Source of the DNA: CBDCWO01 sp965223405
GTDB lineage: Bacteria > Bacteroidota > Bacteroidia > Chitinophagales > Saprospiraceae
Direction of reading: 5' to 3'
Length of the DNA: 64,000 bases
NCBI GenBank assembly: GCA_965223405.1
Contig: CBDCWO010000006.1
Coordinates: forward strand, 3,720,001-3,784,000
Positions within the stretch are counted from its first letter, which is position 1; each line of letters opens with the position of its first letter. The notes under the pieces were generated by a model. It saw only the letters and a program-made list of their open reading frames with translations. It searched no databases and was not told where the DNA came from. A program made the translations under genes and the position numbers. Below are positions 27,068 to 35,588 of this stretch, in pieces.

Positions 27068-28060
27068 TTATACTTTCAATGTTAGGTCAGCCAATCGTGC
27101 TGAATATCCAGCTTCATTGTCATACCAACTGACCAGCTTGATAAATTTACCATCTTTAACATCGGTCAACTTGGAATCGAATACTGATGAAAATGGACTA
27201 CCTATAATATCGCTGGACACGATCGGATCTTCTTCATAATGAAGGACACCCTTTAGATACGTTTCAGCAGCTTTTTTAAATGTAGCATTAATTTCTTCAG
27301 GAGTAACCTCCTGTTCAACCACAAAATTGCATTCAATCAAAGACCCGGTTATCACAGGTACTCTAAGTGCAATAGCAAAAAACTTACCATCTACTTCGGG
27401 GATCACTTTGCCAACAGCAGATGCCGCTCCGGTGGAAGTAGGTACAATGTTTAATCCTGCAGCCCTTGATCTGCGAAGATCGCTATGTGGCGCATCTTGT
27501 ATGTTTTGGTCTGACGTATAGGCATGTATAGTAGACATAGATCCATGTACTAATCCCCAATTTTCAAGAACAACCTTTACCACTGGCGCCAGGCAGTTCG
27601 TGGTACAGGAGGCATTGGAATAAATGGTATCTTCACCGGTAATATCACTGTCATTTACTCCTAGGACAATAGTCTTTACGTTGCCACCTTTAGCTGGAGC
27701 CGACATAACCACTTTCTTAGCACCCGCTTCTATATGCCAACCGGCTTTTTCAGCGGATCTGAAGATCCCAGTACACTCGAGTAAAACATCGACACCGGTC
27801 TCCGCCCAAGGAAGATCCTTCGGGTCACGAATTGCTGTGGCCAATATTTCCTTCCCATTTACAATAAGATGGGTGTCCGTTGCTTGAACGGTACCGTCAA
27901 ACCTCCCGTGTGCTGAATCGTATTTTAATAAATGAGCCAGGGTATTGTTATCCGTCAAGTCATTAATTGCAACTACCTCTACATCTGGATTATTGATAAG
28001 TCTTCTAAAGGTCAGCCTTCCAATACGACCAAACCCATTAATTGCGATTCTTTTTGCCAT
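27068..28060 (-). CDS. gap: Glyceraldehyde-3-phosphate dehydrogenase, type I
   Basis: A 330-residue GAPDH. GFGRIGRL at residues 8-15 binds NAD, SNASCTTNCLAP near residue 150 carries the catalytic Cys, and WYDNEAGYS near 313 is the C-terminal family signature. It is first in the gap-pgk operon, with a strong Bacteroidota-type promoter about 50 bases upstream. Confidence 0.97.
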   Translation of the reverse strand: MAKRIAINGFGRIGRLTFRRLINNPDVEVVAINDLTDNNTLAHLLKYDSAHGRFDGTVQATDTHLIVNGKEILATAIRDPKDLPWAETGVDVLLECTGIFRSAEKAGWHIEAGAKKVVMSAPAKGGNVKTIVLGVNDSDITGEDTIYSNASCTTNCLAPVVKVVLENWGLVHGSMSTIHAYTSDQNIQDAPHSDLRRSRAAGLNIVPTSTGAASAVGKVIPEVDGKFFAIALRVPVITGSLIECNFVVEQEVTPEEINATFKKAAETYLKGVLHYEEDPIVSSDIIGSPFSSVFDSKLTDVKDGKFIKLVSWYDNEAGYSARLADLTLKV

Positions 28061-28107
28061 GATATATTAATTTTTTATAATTTAAAATGCTTTCCTACAA
28101 AGGAGGT

Positions 28108-28140
28108 CAAAGATAGGGTTAGGAGCCGGTAAATGGCAAA
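28108..28140 (-). promoter_or_regulatory. Bacteroidota-type promoter of gap-pgk
   Basis: On the minus strand TTTG (-33 type, 28137-28140) is followed after 21 bases by TATCTTTG (-7 box, 28108-28115), an exact TAnnTTTG. The spacing fits the Bacteroidota primary sigma factor. The start of transcription would be about 40 bases before the gap ATG. Confidence 0.75.
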
Positions 28141-28306
28141 TTTAATAAAAAATAATTGTCATCTTTATGAATGATTGAAGTCAATGAAAAAATAGCTAAT
28201 TCATAACCATTCCTTTATTTTCATATTTCCTTCAGAATGTGTACGTTGGTTTTGGATGAGAGTTATAAATCGATATAAAAAACAGAATGATTTCTAAGTT
28301 GGTGAA

Positions 28307-29071
28307 ATGAGACGCTATTTTATATCAATTTCATATAAAGGGTCAAACTATCGCGGTTGGCAACGACAACCAAATGTGGTCTCTGTCCAAGAAAGTTTGG
28401 AATTACACCTAAGTAACCTAAATGACAAAAAGATCGCCTTATGGGGATGTGGAAGGACAGATGCCGGTGTACATGCTAGAACCTTCTACGCTCATTTTGA
28501 TTCCGAAAAACAATGGAATTCTGAACACGTATTTTATTTGAATAAATCCCTGCCTGGCGATATCGTTATTCGTGATATTTTTGAAGTGGATTCCCAAGCC
28601 CATGCTCAGCATGATGTTATTAGTCGTACATATTCGTATCATTTGCATTTTAATCCGAATCCATTCCTTTCGGAATTAAGTACACTTTATGAAGGCCCTT
28701 CTATGCAAACAGCGCCTATTTTAAAAACTCTTGATTTTTTGAAAGGGAATAAGGATTTCAGTATTTTCTGCAAAAATCCATCTCGTTATCGTCATACGAT
28801 ATGCCGGATGTCGGAGGCAAAGTTATATGCAAGTCAGGAAAAGTGGAGGATGGAATTCACAGCCAACCGCTTTTTAAAAGGTATGGTACGCCTGATAGTT
28901 GCCCGCTTGATCGAAATTGGCCAGGAAAAAATGACCCCTCAACAATTCCAAGCACACCAAACCTATCAAAAACCATTTCGTTATCAGTGGAGTGCTTATC
29001 CACAAGGTCTGTTCTTAGATCGTGTTGAATATCCTAAAGCTATTTTACTAAATAGTAAAGGAAAAACTTGA
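28307..29071 (+). CDS. truA: tRNA pseudouridine synthase A
   Basis: A 254-residue TruA, which makes pseudouridine at positions 38-40 of the tRNA anticodon arm. The motif GCGRTDAGVHA holds the catalytic Asp (residue 52), YKGSNYRGWQRQP near the N-terminus and RFLKGMVRLIV near residue 190 are also typical. Length is slightly short but normal for Bacteroidota. It ends 6 bases from the convergent Pat-like gene. Confidence 0.95.
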   Translation: MRRYFISISYKGSNYRGWQRQPNVVSVQESLELHLSNLNDKKIALWGCGRTDAGVHARTFYAHFDSEKQWNSEHVFYLNKSLPGDIVIRDIFEVDSQAHAQHDVISRTYSYHLHFNPNPFLSELSTLYEGPSMQTAPILKTLDFLKGNKDFSIFCKNPSRYRHTICRMSEAKLYASQEKWRMEFTANRFLKGMVRLIVARLIEIGQEKMTPQQFQAHQTYQKPFRYQWSAYPQGLFLDRVEYPKAILLNSKGKT

Positions 29072-29077
29072 CAATTA

Positions 29078-31714
29078 TTATAAATCTATCCAGGCATAGA
29101 GACTGATTGAATCTTCATCCTTAAACTGGAATCCCTTTTTATGCAGCAACCGGATCATATCCTCATTGGTTTTAAGAACGGTACAAAAGATATACTTATA
29201 ATCTTTTGAGCTGGCATACTCCAGTATCAGATTGGTCAAGCTACTACCCAAGCCTTGATTCTGCCATGGATCGGCTACAATAATGGCATATTCCGCCTGG
29301 TTTTCTAAGGGTTCGGCAATTAACCGGACTACCCCAATCATCTTTTTCGTATTCTTTTCATTGAGGATAGCCACGAAAGCCATCTCTCGGTCATAGTCAA
29401 TATGAGTTAACCGGCTTAGAAATTGGTGAGAAAGCTTGGGTGGGTATCCAAAAAAACGAAAATATATGGTTTCCTTTGAAAGATAATCTACCATATTGGC
29501 CTCCAGCGGTTCATCTTCAGGTCGGATAGGCCGGATCATGATTTTTTTCCGATTCTTCAATACCGTGTTTCTCTTCCACTCAGCTGGATATGGCGTGATT
29601 AGATGTCCAATTGTTGGAACTTTCGAAAGTTTGGCATAAGCTTCAGTAACCATAATCTTTCCTTTCGGTGTAATCCCAATTTTGGTTTTAACAAAAGCCA
29701 ATTGAGAATGATTCGATACAAAATAGGACAAACGGATAATCAGTGTTTGAAAAGAGGTTAGATCCAATGCTCCCTGTTGCTGAGCGTTTTTGATTGTCTG
29801 AAACGATTGGGTTCTTTTGAATAAATTAAATGCGAGATTGGCATTTAAGGGAGGGATTTCTACACTCCAATCCGCATACACATCGGTGGAAATACCCGAA
29901 CCCCCAAATAAGACAAAAGGTCCAAGTTGCGGGTGATAAAAACCGATCAACGAAAACTCATGAATGGTGGATGATTGCGGCTGTACAATAATCTCTGCAT
30001 TTTGATCCGGCAGGAATTTCTTAATCCGGGCAGTTAATTTCGAAATACTTGATTTGGCGGCATCAAATGTATCAATTCCAAATTCTTCCAGAGTGTCGTC
30101 TGGTGTTATGGAAACACCATTAACCTTCATTGACCATGGGAAACTAAAGTCAATATAGTCTGGGTGCAATTCACTTTCCGGTTGGATGATTTTGAAAGGG
30201 CCAAACGGTATGTTATAACTTTCCAAAATGGTCGTCATTTCTGGTAATCCTAACGTGTAATTTCCACTGACCAAGTAACGGCCAAGTTTCTGATTAACCC
30301 GTTCGACATCCGGGGAAAAATCTTTAACCAGGGATGGAGGTGTTTCGTAGAGTAAATCGATTTCTTCAGCGTATTGAGCCATTTTTAGAAAAACATCCAC
30401 TGCTCGTTCAGGGAAAATGTAATTGGGAATTTGATTTTTTTCCAGATAATGGACTGACTCTTCCAATTCAGAATCTCCATGACAACAACAGATTACCGTT
30501 TTGTCGGTCCCTGCAGTAGCATTTACAATGGCTTCCACAACGTATTTTGCCTCTTGAGAAGCCTGAGGAATATACATAACGAGTAGTCCATCCAAATTTT
30601 GAAAATGCAAGAAAGCTGTAATGGCTTTCTCATAATTCATACTGATTTTTTTAGCCAGTTCTTCTCGTTGGGTATTTTGAAACCACCGGGTAGACACTAG
30701 AGTATTTGATGTATGTCCGATAACATCTTCAATTTGAATCAAACTTCCGCCCTTTTTGAATAAATACTCTGCTGCCAGTATCGATATTCCGTCCGCATTA
30801 GTTATAATACCTAGTCTTTTACCCTTCGGGATAGGCTGGATGGCCATCGCCTTAGCTGTATAGAAAAGTTGAGCAATCGAGTCAACCTGGATGATCCCTG
30901 CACGGCGAAATACGGTTTGATAAAATAGTCTATTCAATTGTGATTTGTCACTAAATGGCAGGTCAGTAGTATCGATCTTTGTGCTTCCACTTTTAAGTAC
31001 TATGATCGGCTTATCTCTGCTAAAAGCACGAGCCGCGCTGATAAATTGCTTTGGGTTTGGAATTTTTTCCAAATAAATCAGGATGCATTTAACCTCGGGA
31101 TCGGTTCCAAAATAATCAATCAGATCATGCACGGAAAGGTCGTCCATCGTTCCGGTCGAAACAAAATATTTAAAACCCAAATGATGGCGTTTTGCCCAAT
31201 AAATTATTGATTTACCGATAGCTCCATTATGTGTAATGAAAGCCAGATTACCTGGTAAAATGGGGTGATCTACGATAGTTGCATTTAGATTTATAGTAGG
31301 ATTGGCGATTCCCAGGCTACCGCTTCCCAGGATTCTGATACCATATTGTAAAGCGAGCCTTTTGATTAGCCCTAAAGAACTACTTTCTTCAGATTGACCA
31401 GAGATTTCGGGTACGGTAATTACGATTACAGATTTTACTTTTACCTCATTACAATCAGCCAAAACTTCACTGATAGTGTTCCAGGGTGTGGCAATTATGA
31501 CCAAATCCAGAGGTGCTCTTATTTGTTGAAGTTTGCGAAATGACTTATGTCCTTGTACCTTGTAGTGCCGGAGGTTTACGGGATAAATTTTTCCGGAGTA
31601 ATTATTATGGAGTAAATTTCTAAATAGTATATATCCAACTGAAGTTTCGCGATCTGAGGCCCCAACTACCGCAATTGAGTTTGGGCGGAACATATTGTCC
31701 AGAACCCTTTTCAT
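29078..31714 (-). CDS. Pat-like fusion: acyl-CoA synthetase (ADP-forming)-like domains plus GNAT acetyltransferase
   Basis: An 878-residue protein with domains in the order CoA-binding (about 1-130, IAVVGASDRETSVG), succinyl-CoA ligase-like (about 145-450), ATP-grasp (about 480-690) and GNAT (about 715-878; acetyl-CoA loop QNQGLGSSL). This is the plan of Pat/PatZ protein lysine acetyltransferases, which control acetyl-CoA synthetase. In true ADP-forming synthetases a catalytic His lies in a SHTG motif; the matching place here (SGSTKIDTTDLPFSDKS) has no His. The ligase part is therefore probably a sensor rather than an enzyme, as known for PatZ. Single gene, convergent with truA. Confidence 0.8.
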   Translation of the reverse strand: MKRVLDNMFRPNSIAVVGASDRETSVGYILFRNLLHNNYSGKIYPVNLRHYKVQGHKSFRKLQQIRAPLDLVIIATPWNTISEVLADCNEVKVKSVIVITVPEISGQSEESSSLGLIKRLALQYGIRILGSGSLGIANPTINLNATIVDHPILPGNLAFITHNGAIGKSIIYWAKRHHLGFKYFVSTGTMDDLSVHDLIDYFGTDPEVKCILIYLEKIPNPKQFISAARAFSRDKPIIVLKSGSTKIDTTDLPFSDKSQLNRLFYQTVFRRAGIIQVDSIAQLFYTAKAMAIQPIPKGKRLGIITNADGISILAAEYLFKKGGSLIQIEDVIGHTSNTLVSTRWFQNTQREELAKKISMNYEKAITAFLHFQNLDGLLVMYIPQASQEAKYVVEAIVNATAGTDKTVICCCHGDSELEESVHYLEKNQIPNYIFPERAVDVFLKMAQYAEEIDLLYETPPSLVKDFSPDVERVNQKLGRYLVSGNYTLGLPEMTTILESYNIPFGPFKIIQPESELHPDYIDFSFPWSMKVNGVSITPDDTLEEFGIDTFDAAKSSISKLTARIKKFLPDQNAEIIVQPQSSTIHEFSLIGFYHPQLGPFVLFGGSGISTDVYADWSVEIPPLNANLAFNLFKRTQSFQTIKNAQQQGALDLTSFQTLIIRLSYFVSNHSQLAFVKTKIGITPKGKIMVTEAYAKLSKVPTIGHLITPYPAEWKRNTVLKNRKKIMIRPIRPEDEPLEANMVDYLSKETIYFRFFGYPPKLSHQFLSRLTHIDYDREMAFVAILNEKNTKKMIGVVRLIAEPLENQAEYAIIVADPWQNQGLGSSLTNLILEYASSKDYKYIFCTVLKTNEDMIRLLHKKGFQFKDEDSISLYAWIDL

Positions 31715-31900
31715 GAACAGATGGATAATTTAATTACCATAAAGGTAGCCGATGTTATGGCATTCAAGGTTATCATACTTGAGAATCTTCTATAAAACCA
31801 TATCAAGTGGCATTCATCTTCCAAGTACAAGCTAGTGGTTCAAGAACTAAATTCCTTATGAATAAAACTTGATTTTTTTCCAAACTCCACTTTACAGAAC

Positions 31901-31960
31901 CTCGTCCATCCGAGAGCACCGGTGCTAACTCTGCGGAGGAGTCCCGGAGCTAAGAACGAG
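31901..31960. repeat. GC-rich repeat block related to the MITE interior
   Basis: CTCGTCCATCCGAGAGC ... CTAACTCTGCGGAGGAG resembles CTCGATCCATCCGCGAGC ... CTACTCAGCGGAGGCG at 35381-35420. The similarity is partial, with small gaps. It suggests a second, more decayed copy of the element at 35314-35510 whose ends are no longer visible. Confidence 0.4.
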
Positions 31961-32125
31961 AACCTGCGTTCCGCGGGGGCTCGTGAACTAGCCTCTAGAG
32001 AGTCACGGACCTTAACCTTGGAAAAAATCTACTTCGTTTTATACTGTAGAAACTTAGCTCTCGAAGCATTACACGTATTAGTGCTTCAGAAATTAGGTAA
32101 TTACAGGGTGTAGCAATAAAGGTTG

Positions 32126-32193
32126 GCCCATTGGTCTGCGAAATTTATTTCGCAGTATCGAAGAAACCAAATAAATTTGGTTTACCATTGGGC
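32126..32193. other. Nested inverted repeats forming a three-way junction
   Basis: An outer stem GCCCATTGGT/ACCATTGGGC (9 of 10 pairs) encloses two perfect hairpins, CTGCGAAAT-TT-ATTTCGCAG (32136-32155) and AAACCAAAT-AA-ATTTGGTTT (32164-32183), separated by 8 bases. The whole folds into a compact cloverleaf in RNA or a cruciform in DNA. No gene, terminator T-run or known RNA family could be linked to it. Confidence 0.6.
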
Positions 32194-32522
32194 TCATAAA
32201 GGTAGATATTGGAAAAATACCTGCTTACTAGCATGGGGGTAGGCTGCGACCTTTAGATTTGCTTTTAAAGAATATTAAAAGAAAATCATCATTATTAAAG
32301 ATTTCTTTTTTGCTTCTTTTTTCTTTGTTAGGAAGTTAATAAATAAAGAAGAATGGGGTGAACTTAGCCTGCAGGCAGATATCGAGTTTTAGGTGTAACT
32401 TATTCTTGTTTTTATCACGTTTGTTTCACTTCACTAATTTGCCATAGAGGCTCAAGGATTCAGAGGTGAGTATGGGCAATGTTTAAACCAAACTATATTT
32501 TACAAATGGAATTGATATCGAC

Positions 32523-32545
32523 TTTTCGGGGCACCCTCACTAGTG
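32523..32545. repeat. Solo IS1182-type terminus (relic)
   Basis: TTTTCGGGGCACCCTC followed by ACTAGTG matches the right end of the IS1182-type element plus its ACTAGT target (11828-11850) at 19 of 23 positions. No matching opposite end or transposase is seen nearby. Confidence 0.4.
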
Positions 32546-32651
32546 AAATTCGATAGAATTATGGAGTGATATAAATGGCTTTAGAACAGAGTTGTATCAA
32601 TAGGGTTTTTATCCTGGAATAAGGGTGTACGTTTTTTACCAATACATTACT

Positions 32652-33257
32652 CTAAAGTTTGGCTAGTGATATATTCTTGAAATGTATGGACATCTCCCGG
32701 TTAGCATGTAGTTGCAATCCAATCGGACCGGTCAATTTTGCATTTTGTAGTGTATAATTCATGACTTCTTTTCCATTTAACCACACCGTATATTTGTTTT
32801 GAACCGCTTTTACTTTAACCGTATTCCAATCTTTCATTTTCAATAGTTCCTTGATTCCCTCTGCTTCAACCGGATATCCCTGTCCGGGAACATAGGGAGA
32901 ACAGGTCATATCCCGCTTTAAGGATCCTGAAATACCGAGTTGAATTTGAGGAGCATCTTTGCCATCACCTCGCAAAAATATGCCGGAATCAATAGTTCCC
33001 TCACCAAATTTGAAATCCAATTGAACAATGAAGTCCCGGTAGTGTTTTTCAGTCCAAAGAATAGAACCTTTCAGGTCCGGACCATGTTTTACCGTGATAG
33101 CTCCTTCATCGATCGACCACCAGATATTATTTTCCGGTATATTCCAGTGTTTAAAGTTTTTACCATTAAATATTGGCTTCAATTTTGCTTTGGCAGATTG
33201 GGCTGGAAGCATTGAAATACAAAATAAAATATTAAGAGCTAACAGAAATGATTTCAT
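32652..33257 (-). CDS. DUF1080 (3-keto-disaccharide hydrolase-type) secreted protein
   Basis: A 201-residue exported protein. A signal peptide (MKSFLLALNILFCISMLPAQ) precedes one DUF1080 jelly-roll domain: FNGKNFKHWN, IDSGIFLRGDG and VWLNGKEVMNY are typical. The family is linked to hydrolysis of 3-keto sugars and to polysaccharide breakdown. A decayed second copy of its 5' part lies at 35165-35320, beyond the sulfatase gene. The neighbouring sulfatase and sugar symporter suggest joint use of a sulfated or modified glycan. Confidence 0.85.
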   Translation of the reverse strand: MKSFLLALNILFCISMLPAQSAKAKLKPIFNGKNFKHWNIPENNIWWSIDEGAITVKHGPDLKGSILWTEKHYRDFIVQLDFKFGEGTIDSGIFLRGDGKDAPQIQLGISGSLKRDMTCSPYVPGQGYPVEAEGIKELLKMKDWNTVKVKAVQNKYTVWLNGKEVMNYTLQNAKLTGPIGLQLHANREMSIHFKNISLAKL

Positions 33258-33388
33258 TTTGGCTATTTATAAGTTTTACAGCATAATTGTAATTTCACCT
33301 AATAGAAGTACCATGCCTCAATTATTGCGAAATAAAAATTCAAATGATAATTTCATTTGCAGTTCTATAGTTCATCCTATTTATATGG

Positions 33389-33608
33389 ATAACAAACGGA
33401 TGTCGATTCAAAGATAAAATTTAAGATAAGACTTTCCTTATCAGTGGTTTGAAAATGCTTACCAAAACAGAAGAGTAGATTTCGAATAATAGGATTAATA
33501 AGATGAAGGAAGAAATGGTGAATGCTGGGCCTGTTCTAAAAATATTTTTGGTAAGTATAGTCCTTTTATCATCGTCCTGCCACTATACTGCAAATAACTG
33601 ATTTACTA
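33389..33608 (-). pseudogene. Remnant of the 3' end of a Na+/solute symporter gene
   Basis: This stretch aligns with 35524-35740, the 3' end and downstream bases of the intact symporter gene. The translated remnant keeps LTKNIFRTGPAFTISSFILLILL, here quoted only in part (TKNIFRT, FTISSFI), but has an in-frame stop upstream and a changed end. It is a decayed duplicate. With the DUF1080 remnant at 35165 it shows that a DUF1080-symporter unit was once present twice. Confidence 0.75.
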
Positions 33609-33633
33609 ACAAACAACCGATTGACCTCCTGTT

Positions 33634-35025
33634 TTAGTTATTTTTCGTGTACTTAGGCATATGTTCAAATGCCTGCAGTTCAGTGTCCTGACCTTCGTCC
33701 CCACACGCTTTCATCCACTTTAATAGTTGTTTTCTTAATTTTTTTTTGATAGATGCGTACTGCTTGTCCTCGGCTAAATTTACCAAACACCATTTATCCT
33801 TTTTAATGTCATAGAGTTCTTCCTTTGGTCGAATCCGATATTTTATGACCAGATCTTTTGCATAACCTTCTTCTTCTGCTATTTCAAGCCAAGTTTGGAA
33901 CCAGGGAGTTAACTTCTTAGAATTATTTACATTGTTCAGGAATTCTACTTCAGAAGTTAAATTCCAAATATACCGGTATCTGTCGTTAACAACGGTGCGG
34001 ATTCCGTAATACTCACTTCCGTTATTGATTCCCCGGGTCGTTTGGATACTATAAGCATAATCTTTGATTTTCTGCTTTTCCTCTATAAAAAGTGGGACCA
34101 GACTTTTCCCGTCCAAAGCGGATATTTTATTACCTCCGGCGATATCGATGAAGGTGGGAAGTATATCGACATATTCCACAATCGCGTTTGATTCAGTGCC
34201 GGGATTTATCATTCCGGGCATTCTGGCTATCAAGGCAGACTTTACACCGGCCTCATAACAAGTCCATTTTGCAAAGGGAAAACTGTTTCCCTGTTCACTG
34301 GCAAAAATGACCATCGTATTGTCTTCAAGTTGATATTCTTCCAGTAGTTTCATCGTTTGCCCTACCTGATCATCCAGGAAGTTAATCTCAGCCAAGTAAT
34401 TTCTAAATGCCTTTCTAGTTTCCCGGGTGTCTACATAATGTGGGGGCATGGTAATCAATTCGAGATCAAAGAGATTTGTATCTCCTTTATTCCAGGGAGT
34501 ATGTGGTTCATTGGAGCATAGAATCAGTGCGAAGGGTTCCGTGGTATTTGTTACTTCCTGAAGGAAACTTTCAATCGATGCAAAATCCGGATTATTCTTT
34601 TTTCCAAGATATTCAAAGGGAAAAACCTCCGGTGGATTGATATGTCTTTTCCCGGATAGCGCAACACGGTAACCCAGAGGTTTTAAATAATGTACCATGC
34701 TTCTCGTATCTGTGTTTGCTTGAGTATGATTTGGGTAAGCCCCTGATTTAACAGGGTATAGGCCGGTATAAATGTTGTGCCTTGTCGGTGAGCACATAGG
34801 CGCAGCCTGATAACAATTGTTGAATTTCATGCCCTCCATGGCCAATTTATCAATATTGGGTGTTTTTGAATCTACGCTTCCATAGCAAGTCAGATCCCAT
34901 AGCGTACAATCATCGGCAAGAATGAAGACTAGGTTTGGTTTTTTAAAACTGTTGTTGGTTTGTGACAGTGGAGCTTCCCGTGTAAATGGGATTGAGATTA
35001 TCAAAAGAAATAGAATTGTTTTCAT
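33634..35025 (-). CDS. Secreted sulfatase (formylglycine-dependent, family S1)
   Basis: A 463-residue exported sulfatase. After a signal peptide, NLVFILADD opens the alkaline-phosphatase-like fold with metal-binding Asp residues. The formylglycine motif is CSPTR at residues 78-82 (Cys78 is the residue modified), and SGKRHINPPE near 140 fits the sulfatase active site. TMVIFASEQGNS near residue 240 provides further ligands. It probably removes sulfate esters from a polysaccharide. It sits between a DUF1080 gene and a symporter gene whose duplicates flank it. An anaerobic or aerobic maturase must act elsewhere. Confidence 0.9.
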   Translation of the reverse strand: MKTILFLLIISIPFTREAPLSQTNNSFKKPNLVFILADDCTLWDLTCYGSVDSKTPNIDKLAMEGMKFNNCYQAAPMCSPTRHNIYTGLYPVKSGAYPNHTQANTDTRSMVHYLKPLGYRVALSGKRHINPPEVFPFEYLGKKNNPDFASIESFLQEVTNTTEPFALILCSNEPHTPWNKGDTNLFDLELITMPPHYVDTRETRKAFRNYLAEINFLDDQVGQTMKLLEEYQLEDNTMVIFASEQGNSFPFAKWTCYEAGVKSALIARMPGMINPGTESNAIVEYVDILPTFIDIAGGNKISALDGKSLVPLFIEEKQKIKDYAYSIQTTRGINNGSEYYGIRTVVNDRYRYIWNLTSEVEFLNNVNNSKKLTPWFQTWLEIAEEEGYAKDLVIKYRIRPKEELYDIKKDKWCLVNLAEDKQYASIKKKLRKQLLKWMKACGDEGQDTELQAFEHMPKYTKNN

Positions 35026-35164
35026 CGGCTATTGCAAAATATGACATCTTTATGAAGTGATTAAATCATAAATAATGATATTACCAAACTTAAAGTTATC
35101 AATAAAAGAATTTAATTTATAACGAGGCATGTTTAAATATGATACATTTGATTATCTCAGGATA

Positions 35165-35320
35165 GCTCACTTTTCATGAAATCCCAATACTGCTTTTCCG
35201 TCCAAAAAATAGATCCTTTTAAGTCCGGACCATGTTTTAAAGGGATAATTCCTTCGCGTTTGACCAGGAGATATTATTTTCCGGTACATTCCAATGTTTG
35301 AAGTTTCTACTATTGAAGTG
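35165..35320 (-). pseudogene. Remnant of the 5' part of a DUF1080 gene
   Basis: Read on the minus strand, the sequence keeps NFKHWNVPENNI, then after a frameshift KHGPDLKGSIFWTEKQYWDF, which matches residues about 35-90 of the intact DUF1080 protein at 32652-33257. The frame is broken and most of the gene is missing. The MITE-like element at 35314 inserted within its proximal part. Confidence 0.75.
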
Positions 35321-35510
35321 ATTTAAAAACAAATTGTTAATTGATTTGCATGTCATTGATTCTCAATACGTCAGCTTTTTCTCGATCCATCCGCGAGCGC
35401 CGAAGCTACTCAGCGGAGGCGCTAACTGTGGCTATGAATCTCAAAAAGAGCTTCGTCTTGAAAATCAAGCGCATACAACTCATTTTAACATCTGTTTTTA
35501 AATCACTTCA
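35314..35510. mobile_element. MITE-like element with perfect 18-bp terminal inverted repeats
   Basis: A 197-bp non-coding element. TGAAGTGATTTAAAAACA at the left end (35314-35331) and its exact reverse complement at the right end (35493-35510) form the termini, and the similarity continues less perfectly inward. The inside holds a GC-rich block (35381-35430) unlike its surroundings. It interrupts the DUF1080 remnant: similarity to the intact gene stops just before it and resumes just after. No target duplication could be fixed with certainty. Confidence 0.7.
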
Positions 35511-35588
35511 TTGAATAATGCCAACAACCGGATGCCGATTCACTTAGATAATTTAAAGAGACTTTCCTTTTCAGTGGTTTGAAAATGC

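Larger units (their letters stand above)
31715..32651. other. Long non-coding region with structured repeats
   Basis: Over 900 bases without a convincing gene. It contains a GC-rich block (31901-31990) similar to the inside of the MITE at 35314-35510, a hairpin GAAGCATTA/TAGTGCTTC near 32064-32090, a nested double-hairpin structure at 32126-32193, and an IS1182-like solo end at 32523-32545. A 63-codon frame at 31922 covers the GC-rich repeat and has no protein-like features. The region looks like a landing site of decayed mobile elements. Confidence 0.5.

Noticed and set aside
31922..32113. 63-codon reading frame in the long non-coding region
   Set aside because: It covers the GC-rich repeat and hairpin DNA, with no start context, no homologous look and an arginine-rich, low-information sequence.
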